Part shown: positions 4,957 to 12,867 of the stretch, piece by piece | Position numbering within the stretch: position 1 is the stretch's first letter | How the letters are laid out: the number at the start of each line of letters is the position of its first letter | Assembly (NCBI GenBank): GCA_028820215.1 | Contig: JAPPKD010000152.1 | Coordinates: 1-15,369 of the forward strand | DNA length: 15,369 nt | Direction of reading: 5' to 3' | From: Spirochaetaceae bacterium | Lineage (GTDB): Bacteria > Spirochaetota > Spirochaetia > SZUA-6 > Bin103 | Translations under genes and position numbers: made by a program | The notes under the pieces: model-generated | What the model saw: only the letters and a program-made list of their open reading frames with translations | What the model was told of the DNA's origin: nothing | Databases searched by the model: none

Positions 4957-6436
4957 GGCGAACCCGACTGAGGCGAACCCGACTCAGGGGATCCCGACTC
5001 AGGTAGAGCGCGCCCTGCGGTGTCTGGGCGTCCGCCATGGCCATACGGTCGTCGCCGGATACTCCACGGGGCCCGATTCCACCGCGCTCCTGGCGCTGTT
5101 GTGCCGGTTGCGCACGCGGATGGGCATCGAGGTGGTCGCCGCGTACTTCGACCACGGCCTGCGTTCCCGCCGCGAAATCGACGGCGACGTCGTCCACGCG
5201 CGTGCGGCCTCGAGCAGTCTGCAGGTTCCGCTGCGCGTGGGCACCGGGTCGTCGAGCGGGGAGTCCGTTCGGGGCGGCCCGGAGGCGGCCGCCCGCGCCG
5301 CTCGCTACCGTTTCCTGGAGGGCCTTGCCGGCGAGTGCTGCGCCGACTGGATCGCGGTGGGGCACACGGCCGATGACCGGGCGGAGACCGTGCTCATGCG
5401 GGCGCTGCAGGGAACGGGAGTCGCCGGCCTCGGCGGCATGCGGGCACGGCGCGGCCGGGTCATCCGCCCGCTCGAAACAATGCGGCGTGACGATCTGCGG
5501 GCATGGCTGCATGGGGAAGGGCTGTCATTCCGCCGCGACTCGCAGAACGGCGACCCGCGATTCACCCGCAACCGCGTGCGCGACCTGCTGGGCGACATCG
5601 AACGCAGGTTCCCGGGGGCAGCGACGCGCCTGGCCGAGGTGGGGAGGCAGGCCGAGCAGACCCAGGCCTTCGTCGCGGCGCAGGCGGCGGAGCGGCTGCC
5701 CTGGAGGCGGACCGCTCTCGGCATCGCACTGCCGTGGCATGAGTTCCGGACCGCTCCGGAGGCGCTGCAGATGGAGGCGCTCTTCCAGGGCTACGATCTG
5801 CTGCTGCGCGGCACGGGTCCGTGTCGCCTGCCGCGCCGATTCCTGATCCCCATCCTGCGAGCGGCGGGACAGAACGCGGCGCGGGTGCGCGCGGCCGGCC
5901 ACGGTGTGGTCACAGAGCGCCTGGCAGCCCATCTGGTCATGTCGGCCGCGGTTGTCCATGGCGCCGGAACCGGCTATCTTTGGAAGGCCGTAAGGAGCGG
6001 ATCGTATAGAGTACCGGAGACGCAGGTCGAAATCCGGAGAGCGGAACCCGTGGCTGGCGAGCGGACGGTTACCGGCACAGCTTCGCTAGGCGGAGTGCGG
6101 GTGGCTTCAATTGACGGACGCCTCCTGGTTCGGTCGTGCCGGCCCGGGGATGAGATCCGGCTGCACTCCGGCGTCAAGCCTCTCGCCGCCGTGCTGCGCG
6201 AGTGGGGCGCGCCGGAAGCGCACCGGTGGAAGATCCCCGTGGTCGCCGATAGGCGCGGTGTGCTGGCGGTCTGTGGTGCTGCGTTCGGCTATCGGGACGT
6301 GCGAAGCGTATACTGTGCCGACCGGGAGCACGGTGCCGACCGGGAGGACGGTGCCGACCGGGAGGACGGTGCCGGCGGCGAGGGCGGCGGCACGGGCGCG
6401 GTGATCGCGATCAGCCGCGTGGAGGAGGAATCGTGA
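4928..6436 (+). CDS. tilS: tRNA(Ile)-lysidine synthetase
   Basis: TilS uses ATP and lysine to convert the wobble cytidine of the CAU-anticodon tRNA-Ile to lysidine, so that AUA is read as Ile. Visible are the PP-loop (AGYSTGPDSTALL), AYFDHGLRSRREIDGD, WIAVGHTADDRAETVLMRALQGTGVAGLGGM, the TRNRVRDLL segment, and a C-terminal tRNA-binding domain (RSCRPGDEIRLHSGVKPLAAVLREWGAPEAHRWKIPVV). The P-loop reads STGPDS where SGGxDS is usual. At 502 aa it is on the long side; repeats add residues at both ends: NPTEA units at the N-terminus and (A/D)REDG units near the C-terminus. ATG at 4928 lies inside pth. The stop overlaps the ftsH GTG start (GTGA). Confidence 0.93.
   Translation: MRSTHTNPTEANPTEANPTQGIPTQVERALRCLGVRHGHTVVAGYSTGPDSTALLALLCRLRTRMGIEVVAAYFDHGLRSRREIDGDVVHARAASSSLQVPLRVGTGSSSGESVRGGPEAAARAARYRFLEGLAGECCADWIAVGHTADDRAETVLMRALQGTGVAGLGGMRARRGRVIRPLETMRRDDLRAWLHGEGLSFRRDSQNGDPRFTRNRVRDLLGDIERRFPGAATRLAEVGRQAEQTQAFVAAQAAERLPWRRTALGIALPWHEFRTAPEALQMEALFQGYDLLLRGTGPCRLPRRFLIPILRAAGQNAARVRAAGHGVVTERLAAHLVMSAAVVHGAGTGYLWKAVRSGSYRVPETQVEIRRAEPVAGERTVTGTASLGGVRVASIDGRLLVRSCRPGDEIRLHSGVKPLAAVLREWGAPEAHRWKIPVVADRRGVLAVCGAAFGYRDVRSVYCADREHGADREDGADREDGAGGEGGGTGAVIAISRVEEES
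4945..5004 (+). repeat. 15-bp tandem repeat, 4 units, across pth stop
   Basis: Units at 4945-4959 and 4960-4974 are identical (GAACCCGACTGAGGC). Units at 4975-4989 and 4990-5004 differ by two to four bases. The first unit holds the pth stop (TGA at 4954-4956). In the tilS frame the array encodes NPTEA-NPTEA-NPTQG-IPTQ. Confidence 0.92.
6315..6368 (+). repeat. 18-bp tandem repeat, 3 units, in tilS 3' end
   Basis: Units at 6315-6332, 6333-6350 and 6351-6368 follow the consensus GTGCCGACCGGGAGGACG, the last two identical. A diverged fourth copy may follow at 6369-6386. They encode ADREHG-ADREDG-ADREDG inside the C-terminal domain of TilS. Confidence 0.92.
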
Positions 6437-8343
6437 GTAACCGTTCGCAGGAGCCGAACCGTTCGCAAGAGCCGAAGAAGCCGGACCCCGGGCTGCCCAA
6501 ACTGCCGTTCAACAACCGGGTCGCGCTGATCACCCTGCTCGCGCTGATCGCCCTGTTCGTGCTGCTGGTCGTGTACAACAACGAGCGCAGCTTCGCGCAG
6601 GAGATCGCCTACTCCGTCTTCCTGGCCTACGTCGACGGCAAGGAGGTCGCGGAGGTCAAGATCGTCGATGGATTCGAGATCCTTGGCACCTACCGGGACG
6701 ACGACAGACAGTTCAGGACCACCATTCCCTATCACGATCCGCAGCTCCTGAACCGGCTGGAAAGCAGCGGCGTGCGGGTTACGGGAGGCCCGAAGCCGGT
6801 CTCGCCATTCCGGATCTTCATCGAGTTCCTGCCGTGGGTGCTCGGCATCTTCTTCATCTGGTTCATGTTTCGGCAGGTGCAGGGCTCCGGCAACCGCGCG
6901 TTCTCCTTCGGCAAGAGCCGCGCCAAGCGCTACCTGGACACCAGCAAGAAGATCAGCTTCACCGACGTCGCGGGCCAGGACGAAGCCAAGTACGAACTCG
7001 AGGAAGTGGTGGAGTTCCTCCGCAATCCGGCCAAGTTCTCGCGCATCGGCGCGAAGATACCCAAGGGTGTGCTGCTGGTCGGGATGCCGGGAACGGGCAA
7101 GACCCTGCTGGCAAAGGCGATCGCCGGCGAGGCGAACGTGCCGTTCTTCCACATGTCCGGTTCCGACTTCGTGGAGATGTTCGTCGGCGTGGGCGCCAGC
7201 CGGGTGCGCGACCTGTTCGAGCAGGGCCGCAGGCACGCCCCGTGCATCCTGTTCATCGACGAGCTGGACGCGGTCGGCCGCACGCGGGGCGCCGGATACG
7301 GCGGCGGCCACGACGAGCGGGAGCAGACGCTGAACCAGATGCTGGTGGAGATGGACGGCTTCGACACCAAGGACGGCGTGATCATCATCGCCGCGACCAA
7401 CCGGCCCGACGTGCTGGATCCCGCGCTTCTGCGTCCCGGCCGGTTCGACCGCCAGGTGGTCGTCGACATGCCGGACGTCAAGGGCCGTGAGGAGATTCTC
7501 AAGATCCACTCGAGCAAGATTCCGGTCGGCGGTGACGTGGACCTCAACCGGGTCGCTCGCGCCACGCCCGGCTGCTCGGGCGCCGACCTGGCGAACATCG
7601 TCAATGAGGCGGCGCTGCTGGCCGCCCGCAACGGCAAGGACCAGGTGGGCATGGCCGACCTGGAAGAGGCGCGCGACAAGATCATGATGGGCCTGGCCCG
7701 CCGTTCCAAGGTGATCCAGCCGGCCGAGCGGGAGATGATCGCCTTCCACGAAGCCGGACACGCGCTGCTTCACTATCACCTGGAGCATGCCGACCCGTTG
7801 CACAAGGTCACGATCGTGCCGCACGGCCGGGCACTCGGCGTTTCCTTCTCACTGCCGGAGAACGACATGTACACGCGTGGCAAGGGCTGGCTGCTGCACC
7901 GCATCACCATCACCATGGGTGGCTACGCGGCGGAGAAGCTGCGCTACGGAGAGACCAGCACCGGAGCTCAGAACGACATAGAGCAGGCCACGGAGTTGGC
8001 GCGGCGCATGGTCTGCGAATGGGGCATGAGCGACATGCTGGGGCCGGTATCGTACGGCCAGAAGGAAGAGCCCATCTTCCTCGGCAAGGAGATCGCCCGG
8101 CACAAGGACTACTCGGAGGAAACCGCCCGCCACATCGACCAGGAAGTGGGCGCCATCATGTCGTCGCGGCTCAAGGAGGCGGCCGATCTCCTCAAGCGCC
8201 ACGACGATCAGTTGCAGATGCTGGCCACGGCGCTGCTGGAGAGAGAGACGGTCGAGGATGCCGAGATCCGCGTCCTGCTCGGTTTCCCGGAGCGGGACGA
8301 CCTTTCCGGCGGCGACGCGCTGGCGGAAGGCCGGCCGGCCTGA
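6433..8343 (+). CDS. ftsH: ATP-dependent zinc metalloprotease FtsH
   Basis: FtsH is a hexameric inner-membrane AAA+ protease that extracts and degrades membrane and short-lived cytoplasmic proteins. Of its 636 residues, membrane segments lie at about 30-50 and 131-150 with a periplasmic domain between. The AAA domain has Walker A GMPGTGKT (217-224; Met where Pro is usual), Walker [13 protein letters not shown], and the second region of homology with arginine fingers R337 and R340 (RPGRFDR). The zinc site is HEAGH (439-443) with the third ligand probably D515 ([10 protein letters not shown]). The pore motif is [14 protein letters not shown]. The GTG start overlaps the tilS stop and has a strong site GGAGGAGG. 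Two 18-bp repeats encode NRSQEP twice at the extreme N-terminus. lepA follows 7 bp later. Confidence 0.97.
   Translation: MSNRSQEPNRSQEPKKPDPGLPKLPFNNRVALITLLALIALFVLLVVYNNERSFAQEIAYSVFLAYVDGKEVAEVKIVDGFEILGTYRDDDRQFRTTIPYHDPQLLNRLESSGVRVTGGPKPVSPFRIFIEFLPWVLGIFFIWFMFRQVQGSGNRAFSFGKSRAKRYLDTSKKISFTDVAGQDEAKYELEEVVEFLRNPAKFSRIGAKIPKGVLLVGMPGTGKTLLAKAIAGEANVPFFHMSGSDFVEMFVGVGASRVRDLFEQGRRHAPCILFIDELDAVGRTRGAGYGGGHDEREQTLNQMLVEMDGFDTKDGVIIIAATNRPDVLDPALLRPGRFDRQVVVDMPDVKGREEILKIHSSKIPVGGDVDLNRVARATPGCSGADLANIVNEAALLAARNGKDQVGMADLEEARDKIMMGLARRSKVIQPAEREMIAFHEAGHALLHYHLEHADPLHKVTIVPHGRALGVSFSLPENDMYTRGKGWLLHRITITMGGYAAEKLRYGETSTGAQNDIEQATELARRMVCEWGMSDMLGPVSYGQKEEPIFLGKEIARHKDYSEETARHIDQEVGAIMSSRLKEAADLLKRHDDQLQMLATALLERETVEDAEIRVLLGFPERDDLSGGDALAEGRPA
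6439..6474 (+). repeat. 18-bp tandem repeat, 2 units, in ftsH 5' end
   Basis: Units 6439-6456 and 6457-6474 differ at one base and encode NRSQEP twice, right after the start codon and before the first membrane segment. It is the mirror of the repeat just upstream in tilS but with a different sequence. Confidence 0.85.
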
Positions 8344-8350
8344 GGGGTTC

Positions 8351-10150
8351 GTGCGCGAGCACATTCGCAACTTCTGCATCATCGCCCACATCGACCACGG
8401 CAAGTCGACGCTGGCCGATCGCTTCATCCAGCGCGCCCACGTCGTGTCGGACCGGGAGTTCCACGACCGGTTGCTCGACAGCATGGAGATCGAGCGGGAA
8501 CGCGGCATCACGATCAAGTCGCAGGCGATCTCGCTTCCGCACCAGCACGACGGCACCAGCTATCTTCTGAACCTGGTCGATACCCCCGGACACGTCGACT
8601 TCACCTACGAGGTGTCGCGCGTGATCAGCGCCTGCGAGGGCGCGCTGTTGCTGGTGGACGCCACGCAAGGCGTGGAGGCACAGACCCTGGCGAACTACTA
8701 CCTCGCGCTGGAACACGATCTCGAAGTGATCCCGGTGATCAACAAGGTCGACCTTGCGGCCGCTGACATCGACCGGACGCGCGGGCAGATAGAACGGGAC
8801 CTGGGCCTCGACGGGGAGGACGCCGTACTCGTGTCCGCCAAGACCGGCCAGGGGATCGACCGGCTCCTGGAAGCGATCGTCGCGCGCGTTCCTCCACCCG
8901 ACGGCGACCCTCGGGCGCCGCTGCAGGCGCTGGTGTTCGACTCCGCCTACGACCCGTACCGCGGCGTGGTCGTGCACCTCCGCGTGGTGTCCGGCCGTAT
9001 TCTCCCGAACGCGCGTATCCGCTTCTGGGCGGGTGACGATGCCACCTACAGGGTCGAGGAGGTGGGGCTGTTCGGGATCAAGCCGCGACCGGCGGATGTC
9101 CTGAACGCCGGCGAGGTCGGCTACCTGGTGGCCGGGATCAGATCGGTGGGGCAGGCGCGCGTGGGTAACACCATCACCGAGGCGGAACGTCCGTGCCAGG
9201 CGCCGCTGCCCGGGTTCCGGGAGGCAAAGCCGGTGGTGTTCGCGGCCATCTACCCGATGGACGCCGACCAGTATGACGAGCTGGCCGCGGGGCTGGAGCG
9301 GCTGCAGCTCAATGACTCCACGCTGAGTTTCGCCAAGGAGTCGTCGGTGGCGCTCGGCTTCGGCTTTCGTTGCGGCTTCCTCGGCCTGCTGCACCTGGAG
9401 GTGGTCCAGGAGCGGTTGGAGCGGGAGTTCGGGCTGGCCGTCGTCCTCACCGCCCCGTCGGTCGAGTATCATATGCAGCTTCAGGACGGGTCGGAGCTCA
9501 GCGTGTACACGCCGGGTGAGTATCCGGACCCGGGCAGCATCGAGCAGACACGGGAGCCGTACGTGCGCGCGTCGATCATCACGCCGTCCGAGTACGTCGG
9601 CGCGGTGATCACCACCTGCCTGGAACGGCGCGGCATCCAGCAATCGCTCGACTACCTGGACGAGACGCGCATGGAGCTGCGCTTCGACCTGCCGCTGGCG
9701 GAGATCGTGACCGACTTCTATGACCGGCTGAAGTCCGTCACGCGCGGCTACGCGTCATTCGACTACGAGGTCGCCGACTACCGTGACACGGATATCGTGC
9801 GGCTGGACGTCCTGCTGAACGGCCAGCCCGTGGACGCGCTGGCACAACTGGTGTTCCGCGGTTCGGCGGTACGCCGCGCGCGCGAGGTGTGCCGAAGGCT
9901 TCGCGACGAGATCCCGCGCCACCAGTTCAAGATCCCCGTGCAGGGAGCGATCGGCGGTCAGATCATCGCGCGGGAGACGATCAACGCCTATCGCAAGGAC
10001 GTGACCGCGAAGCTGTACGGGGGCGACGTCACGCGCAAGCGTAAGCTGCTGGAGAAGCAGAAGGCCGGCAAGAAGCGCATGAAGGCGGTCGGAGCCGTGC
10101 AGATTCCCAAGGACGCGTTCGTGGCGGTGCTGCGCGGCGCCGACGCGTAA
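8351..10150 (+). CDS. lepA: Elongation factor 4 (LepA) GTPase
   Basis: LepA/EF4 is a ribosome-bound GTPase acting in translation initiation/assembly and back-translocation. All G motifs are present: AHIDHGKST (G1), RGITIKSQ (G2), DTPGHVDF (G3), NKVD (G4) and SAKTG (G5). The C-terminal LepA-specific domain ends AYRKDVTAKLYGGDVTRKRKLLEKQ, then GKKRMKAVGAVQIPKDAFVAVL. I chose GTG at 8351 (VREHIRNFCIIAHIDHGK), 7 bp after the ftsH stop with GAGGGG upstream, giving 599 aa, the usual length. The frame opens upstream inside ftsH, but that portion is not conserved. It is the last gene of the plus-strand block and converges on a SurA/PpiD-like gene. Confidence 0.97.
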   Translation: MREHIRNFCIIAHIDHGKSTLADRFIQRAHVVSDREFHDRLLDSMEIERERGITIKSQAISLPHQHDGTSYLLNLVDTPGHVDFTYEVSRVISACEGALLLVDATQGVEAQTLANYYLALEHDLEVIPVINKVDLAAADIDRTRGQIERDLGLDGEDAVLVSAKTGQGIDRLLEAIVARVPPPDGDPRAPLQALVFDSAYDPYRGVVVHLRVVSGRILPNARIRFWAGDDATYRVEEVGLFGIKPRPADVLNAGEVGYLVAGIRSVGQARVGNTITEAERPCQAPLPGFREAKPVVFAAIYPMDADQYDELAAGLERLQLNDSTLSFAKESSVALGFGFRCGFLGLLHLEVVQERLEREFGLAVVLTAPSVEYHMQLQDGSELSVYTPGEYPDPGSIEQTREPYVRASIITPSEYVGAVITTCLERRGIQQSLDYLDETRMELRFDLPLAEIVTDFYDRLKSVTRGYASFDYEVADYRDTDIVRLDVLLNGQPVDALAQLVFRGSAVRRAREVCRRLRDEIPRHQFKIPVQGAIGGQIIARETINAYRKDVTAKLYGGDVTRKRKLLEKQKAGKKRMKAVGAVQIPKDAFVAVLRGADA

Positions 10151-10169
10151 AGCCCGCTCGGCGGGGCTT
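10150..10169. terminator. Possible hairpin terminator between convergent genes
   Basis: AAGCCCGC and GCGGGGCTT form an 8-bp stem with one bulged G around TCG, directly after the lepA stop. There is no U-run on the plus strand; on the minus strand the stem is followed by TTTACG. This is a weak bidirectional candidate in the 52 bp between two convergent genes. Confidence 0.4.
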
Positions 10170-10202
10170 CAATCGCGCCCGGGGCCGCGGGACCTCGCCC
10201 GA

Positions 10203-11702
10203 TCAGCCGCCGCCGGTGATGACCGCGAACGCCTGCGCGAAGTTGTCCTCCAACAGGCCGCTGTCGTTCACCCACCACAGCAGGTCGTCATTCATTGCCC
10301 GGTCGGTGAACCACCCGAATACGGTCTCCCCGAGCACATCGGACCGCAGAAGCTCCTGGGGCAACTCGCGCTCGTCGAGCAGGCTGAGCACGATCACCTG
10401 ATCGGTCAGTCGGACGGGCGCGGATACGTCGCCGATCCGCTGCAACGCAAAGCCCTGCTGGAAGAAGTCCTCGAACTCCTCCGCACCGGACAGCAGCGGC
10501 AGGTCGCCCGCGGCCCTGACCTCTCGTGGTGACGCGGAGTCCCGGAAGTTGATCGGAAACCACTCGGTCGCGTGCACGGTCAACTCGAGATCGGCGGCAG
10601 CCGTGCGAAAGTCGGTTTGCGATGCGGCCACGGCGAAGCGGTCGGCCTGCGCCAGCAGGTAGTCTTCCACCCGGCCGCGTTCGAAGGTGACCAGGTAGGC
10701 CCGGACCGTGGCGAGGGTGTCCGTGTCCGAGAAGTCGGGCTCGATGACCCGGCTGTCGGCACGATAGAGGTAGAAGACGTCTTCCGTTCCTCCGGCGAGC
10801 ACGGGGGATACTTCGCCTTCGCCCAGGGCGAACACCTGGTTCGCCGTTTCCGGATCATCGAAGGCGCGGCTCACGTCGAAGAAGTAGCGAAGCCCCATAT
10901 CCCCGCCGGATTCACGGAACCCGTCCTGCGAATGGGCGCGCGCCTCGTCCTCGAACGTGGCGGTGCCGGACACGATGCGCTGCCGGATCGCCTCGGCGGC
11001 TTCGGCTTCGCCTCTGACCTGGATGCGGCTGAGGTCGACGCGGCGGAAGTCGCCCGCGCTTTCCGCGGCGTATGCCGCGACTTCCTCGTCGGGGTAGGCG
11101 CCGTAGCTCAGGCTGACGAACTCGAAGCGCCGTTCGTGGCGGATCATCTCCTCGTAGAAGGCGATCTCGCTCTCACTGCTCAGGCGGCCGCTCGTCACAT
11201 CGTCCCGGTACCGCTGCCTGAGGAGCAACTCGTGCAGCCGGTCCAGGTTGCCTTCCCGCGTGGCCACCGGCATCTGTTCGAGGTCTTCGTAGCGGGCCAC
11301 CGACTCGATGAGGGTCTGGTCGATGCGCTGCTGGGAAACGTGGACGCCGGCGTCGACCGCCAGGTGCACCTGTGCGGTATGGAGCACGGTGGCGCTGTAT
11401 GCGTCGCGCCAGATGTTGCTGAGCAACGCCCGCGGATCGGTGTCCTCCGCCGCCTGCGCCGTGTAGTTCCGGTAGAACCGATCGTACGACGCCCCGAAGA
11501 AGTTGGTCGGGGTATACGAGAGCTCCTGGCCGTCGTAGGTCCCGAACACGATTTCCGACCCGCTCCCGCCGACCCCCGATGGAGCCAGCGTACCGATCAT
11601 CGACACGCCGATGATGACCATCACCACGATGCTGAACCCGTAGAGGAGGTAGGACCGGTTGCTGCGTGTCTCTACGGACAGCGGGTTGCCGCCCCGCGCC
11701 AT
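10203..11702 (-). CDS. Membrane-anchored SurA/PpiD-like peptidyl-prolyl isomerase (foldase)
   Basis: A 499-aa protein with a short basic N-terminus and one membrane segment (about 18-39, LLYGFSIVVMVIIGVSMIG), so most of it should lie in the periplasm. A helical SurA-N-like chaperone region follows (about 60-190). Then comes a parvulin-like domain around residues 210-325, recognisable from FEDEARAHSQDGFRESGGDMG and QVFALGEGEVSPVL. The C-terminal ~170 residues resemble the tail of PpiD-type proteins but I cannot assign them. The parvulin domain ends FYLYRAD, where active enzymes usually carry a His (GYHIIKV-like), so it may act mainly as a chaperone. The ATG start has no ribosome binding site and follows a promoter-like sequence by 8 nt. 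A mobile element sits 88 bp upstream. Confidence 0.8.
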   Translation of the reverse strand: MARGGNPLSVETRSNRSYLLYGFSIVVMVIIGVSMIGTLAPSGVGGSGSEIVFGTYDGQELSYTPTNFFGASYDRFYRNYTAQAAEDTDPRALLSNIWRDAYSATVLHTAQVHLAVDAGVHVSQQRIDQTLIESVARYEDLEQMPVATREGNLDRLHELLLRQRYRDDVTSGRLSSESEIAFYEEMIRHERRFEFVSLSYGAYPDEEVAAYAAESAGDFRRVDLSRIQVRGEAEAAEAIRQRIVSGTATFEDEARAHSQDGFRESGGDMGLRYFFDVSRAFDDPETANQVFALGEGEVSPVLAGGTEDVFYLYRADSRVIEPDFSDTDTLATVRAYLVTFERGRVEDYLLAQADRFAVAASQTDFRTAAADLELTVHATEWFPINFRDSASPREVRAAGDLPLLSGAEEFEDFFQQGFALQRIGDVSAPVRLTDQVIVLSLLDERELPQELLRSDVLGETVFGWFTDRAMNDDLLWWVNDSGLLEDNFAQAFAVITGGG

Positions 11703-11710
11703 GGACGACG

Positions 11711-11739
11711 AAGGTAGCCACGCGGCCGGCCGCTGTCAA
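11711..11739 (-). promoter_or_regulatory. Promoter of the SurA/PpiD-like gene, leaderless geometry
   Basis: On the minus strand a perfect TTGACA (rc of 734-739 in the 11700s) is followed after exactly 17 bp by TACCTT (rc of 11711-11716). Only 8 nt separate the -10 box from the ATG, so the mRNA would begin at about the start codon. The spacer contains a 12-bp perfect palindrome GCGGCCGGCCGC (11722-11733), which could be an operator or just GC-rich sequence. Confidence 0.6.
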
Positions 11740-11782
11740 CGCGGGCCGCGGTCGCCGTGCCACTCCGGCCCCCATCCGGGCG

Positions 11783-11790
11783 GCCGGCCC
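11783..11790. repeat. Target-site duplication, left copy
   Basis: GCCGGCCC directly abuts the left terminal inverted repeat. The identical 8 bp abuts the right end at 15305-15312. Eight or nine bp is the usual duplication length for IS1-family insertions. Confidence 0.8.
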
Positions 11791-11816
11791 GGTCGTGGTG
11801 TCTTTTGAATTTCAGG
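11791..11816 (+). repeat. Left terminal inverted repeat
   Basis: It begins GGTCGTGGTGTC and continues TTTTGAATTTCAGG. The inner end overlaps the transposase stop codon (11812-11814) and runs into a perfect 10-bp palindrome TCAGGCCTGA. Confidence 0.85.
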
Positions 11817-12723
11817 CCTGACGCTTCCGGTAGGGTCCGCGCGTCTTCGGCCTGGTCGCCTCGAAGTCGGCGTCGATCATCGCGACGATGTCCGCGTACA
11901 GGTAGCGGCGCCTCGTGACGCCCGCTGCCTGCGCCGGCGTCCGTGCGGGCTTGCCCTTCACCTTGTGCGCCAAGTGCGGCCGGATGAAGTTGTAGTGGTA
12001 GAGGTTCAACGCGACCATCGCGGCGTGGTTCGCCAGCTTCTTGGAGAAGGCGTTGGTCAGCCTCGTGAACCGGCGCATGCTCATCCGCATCGTGAGGTTG
12101 GACCGCTCCACGTAGGACGTGCTGATCAGATCGGGATCGGGGCGACCGCTGACGTGGATAACGTGGGCGCCGTTCACCTCACCGGGGCTGTACCGCGCCT
12201 TCGCTGACCGATCGCCGTCCGTCGGATTGCCGTACTGCTTGATCAGCATCGCGTAGTCGACGGCTCCGCCGAACGCTGCATCGACGGCCTCCAGGTAGAC
12301 GCCGTACCCGTCGGTCGTGATCTGGATACGGTGGTCGACCCGGCTGGCGAGATCGTCCATGAGCTCCAGCGCTGTCGACGCGCTCCGGTCGCCAACCTGC
12401 CATGACGGGATGAGCTTCGTCTCCGCGCACAGTGCCGTCCACGTCCACACGTCGCCGGCCTCCGGCGGCGCGTTCTTCGCGCGCGGCACGTTGCCCTCCT
12501 TGCAGTAGACGAAGCTCCACAGCTCGTCTACCTCGAACCGCTTGCACGGCAGGTTGCGGAGCGTCCGGTCCATGTGCTCGGCGCACAACCGCCCCGCGTC
12601 GACGAGCGTCCGCAGGACCGTCTTCTTCTGAACGCCGACGATGCGCGCCGTCGCGTTCACGCTGGTGCCTTCGACCAAGCATCGGATGATCGTCTCCCGA
12701 ACGTGCGGTTGCAGGCGGTTCAT
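11812..12723 (-). CDS. IS1-family-like DDE transposase
   Basis: The 303-aa protein has an N-terminal helix-turn-helix (about 19-44, GTSVNATARIVGVQKKTVLR) and a DDE catalytic core. The carboxylates are likely D66 (EVDELWSF), D138 (ITTDGYGVY) and E206 (TSYVERSNLTMRM). The segment MRMSMRRFTRLTNAFSKKL followed by HYNFIRPH and TPAQAAGV is typical of proteins annotated as IS1 family transposases, encoded here as one intact frame without the InsA/InsB frameshift of classical IS1. The ATG at 12723 has no ribosome binding site; a TATCAT box ends 6 nt upstream. The stop lies inside the left inverted repeat, so this gene fills that end of the element. It appears intact. Confidence 0.93.
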   Translation of the reverse strand: MNRLQPHVRETIIRCLVEGTSVNATARIVGVQKKTVLRTLVDAGRLCAEHMDRTLRNLPCKRFEVDELWSFVYCKEGNVPRAKNAPPEAGDVWTWTALCAETKLIPSWQVGDRSASTALELMDDLASRVDHRIQITTDGYGVYLEAVDAAFGGAVDYAMLIKQYGNPTDGDRSAKARYSPGEVNGAHVIHVSGRPDPDLISTSYVERSNLTMRMSMRRFTRLTNAFSKKLANHAAMVALNLYHYNFIRPHLAHKVKGKPARTPAQAAGVTRRRYLYADIVAMIDADFEATRPKTRGPYRKRQA

Positions 12724-12729
12724 GCTGGC

Positions 12730-12759
12730 ATGATAGCATTCTTTTCAATTTCCGTGCAA
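12730..12759 (-). promoter_or_regulatory. Transposase promoter, leaderless geometry
   Basis: On the minus strand TTGCAC (rc of 12754-12759) is followed after 18 bp by TATCAT (rc of 12730-12735, five of six matches). The start codon begins 6 nt after the -10 box. The spacer is AT-rich (GAAATTGAAAAGAATGC), unlike its surroundings. Confidence 0.55.
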
Positions 12760-12763
12760 CCCC

Positions 12764-12867
12764 TTGACAGGCGCTTCGCTCATGCGGCCAATGGGGTAGA
12801 AAACCAGCCGCTGGTCACTCGTCCAAACCACGAACGGCGACCATTAAGCGGCGGAAGGGATTGCTTC
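12764..12867. other. Short gap between transposase promoter and zinc-ribbon gene
   Basis: A perfect TTGACA lies at 12764-12769 on the plus strand, correctly oriented for the next gene, but no good -10 box follows at 16-18 bp (best GCCAAT at 12787-12792). The only other feature is a strong ribosome binding site, GGAAGGGA (12853-12860), for the GTG at 12868. Confidence 0.35.

Noticed and set aside
4945..6474. Short repeats considered as a CRISPR array
   Set aside because: The units are directly adjacent with no spacers, are only 15-18 bp, and lie in coding sequence.
7081..7104. Met in the FtsH Walker A (GMPGTGKT) as a sign of inactivity
   Set aside because: The essential Gly, Lys and Thr are present and every other AAA and protease motif is intact.
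6289..7824. Long open frame antisense to ftsH
   Set aside because: It mirrors the GC-rich third positions of ftsH, has no recognisable domain or ribosome binding site, and the sense strand is unmistakably FtsH.
8192..9643. Long open frame antisense to lepA
   Set aside because: Same explanation: a GC-driven shadow of a well-conserved gene.
12736..12763. Possible inner end of a simple ~970-bp IS, ending in GGGGTTGCAC on the minus strand
   Set aside because: It shares only the starting GG and a TTGAA at similar offset with the left inverted repeat, and the flanks (11783-11790 and 12764-12771) are not duplicated. The end at 15304 matches far better and has an exact duplication.
12764..12792. 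TTGACA as a full promoter for the zinc-ribbon gene
   Set aside because: The -35 is perfect but no acceptable -10 box lies at 16-18 bp; noted only in the gap description.
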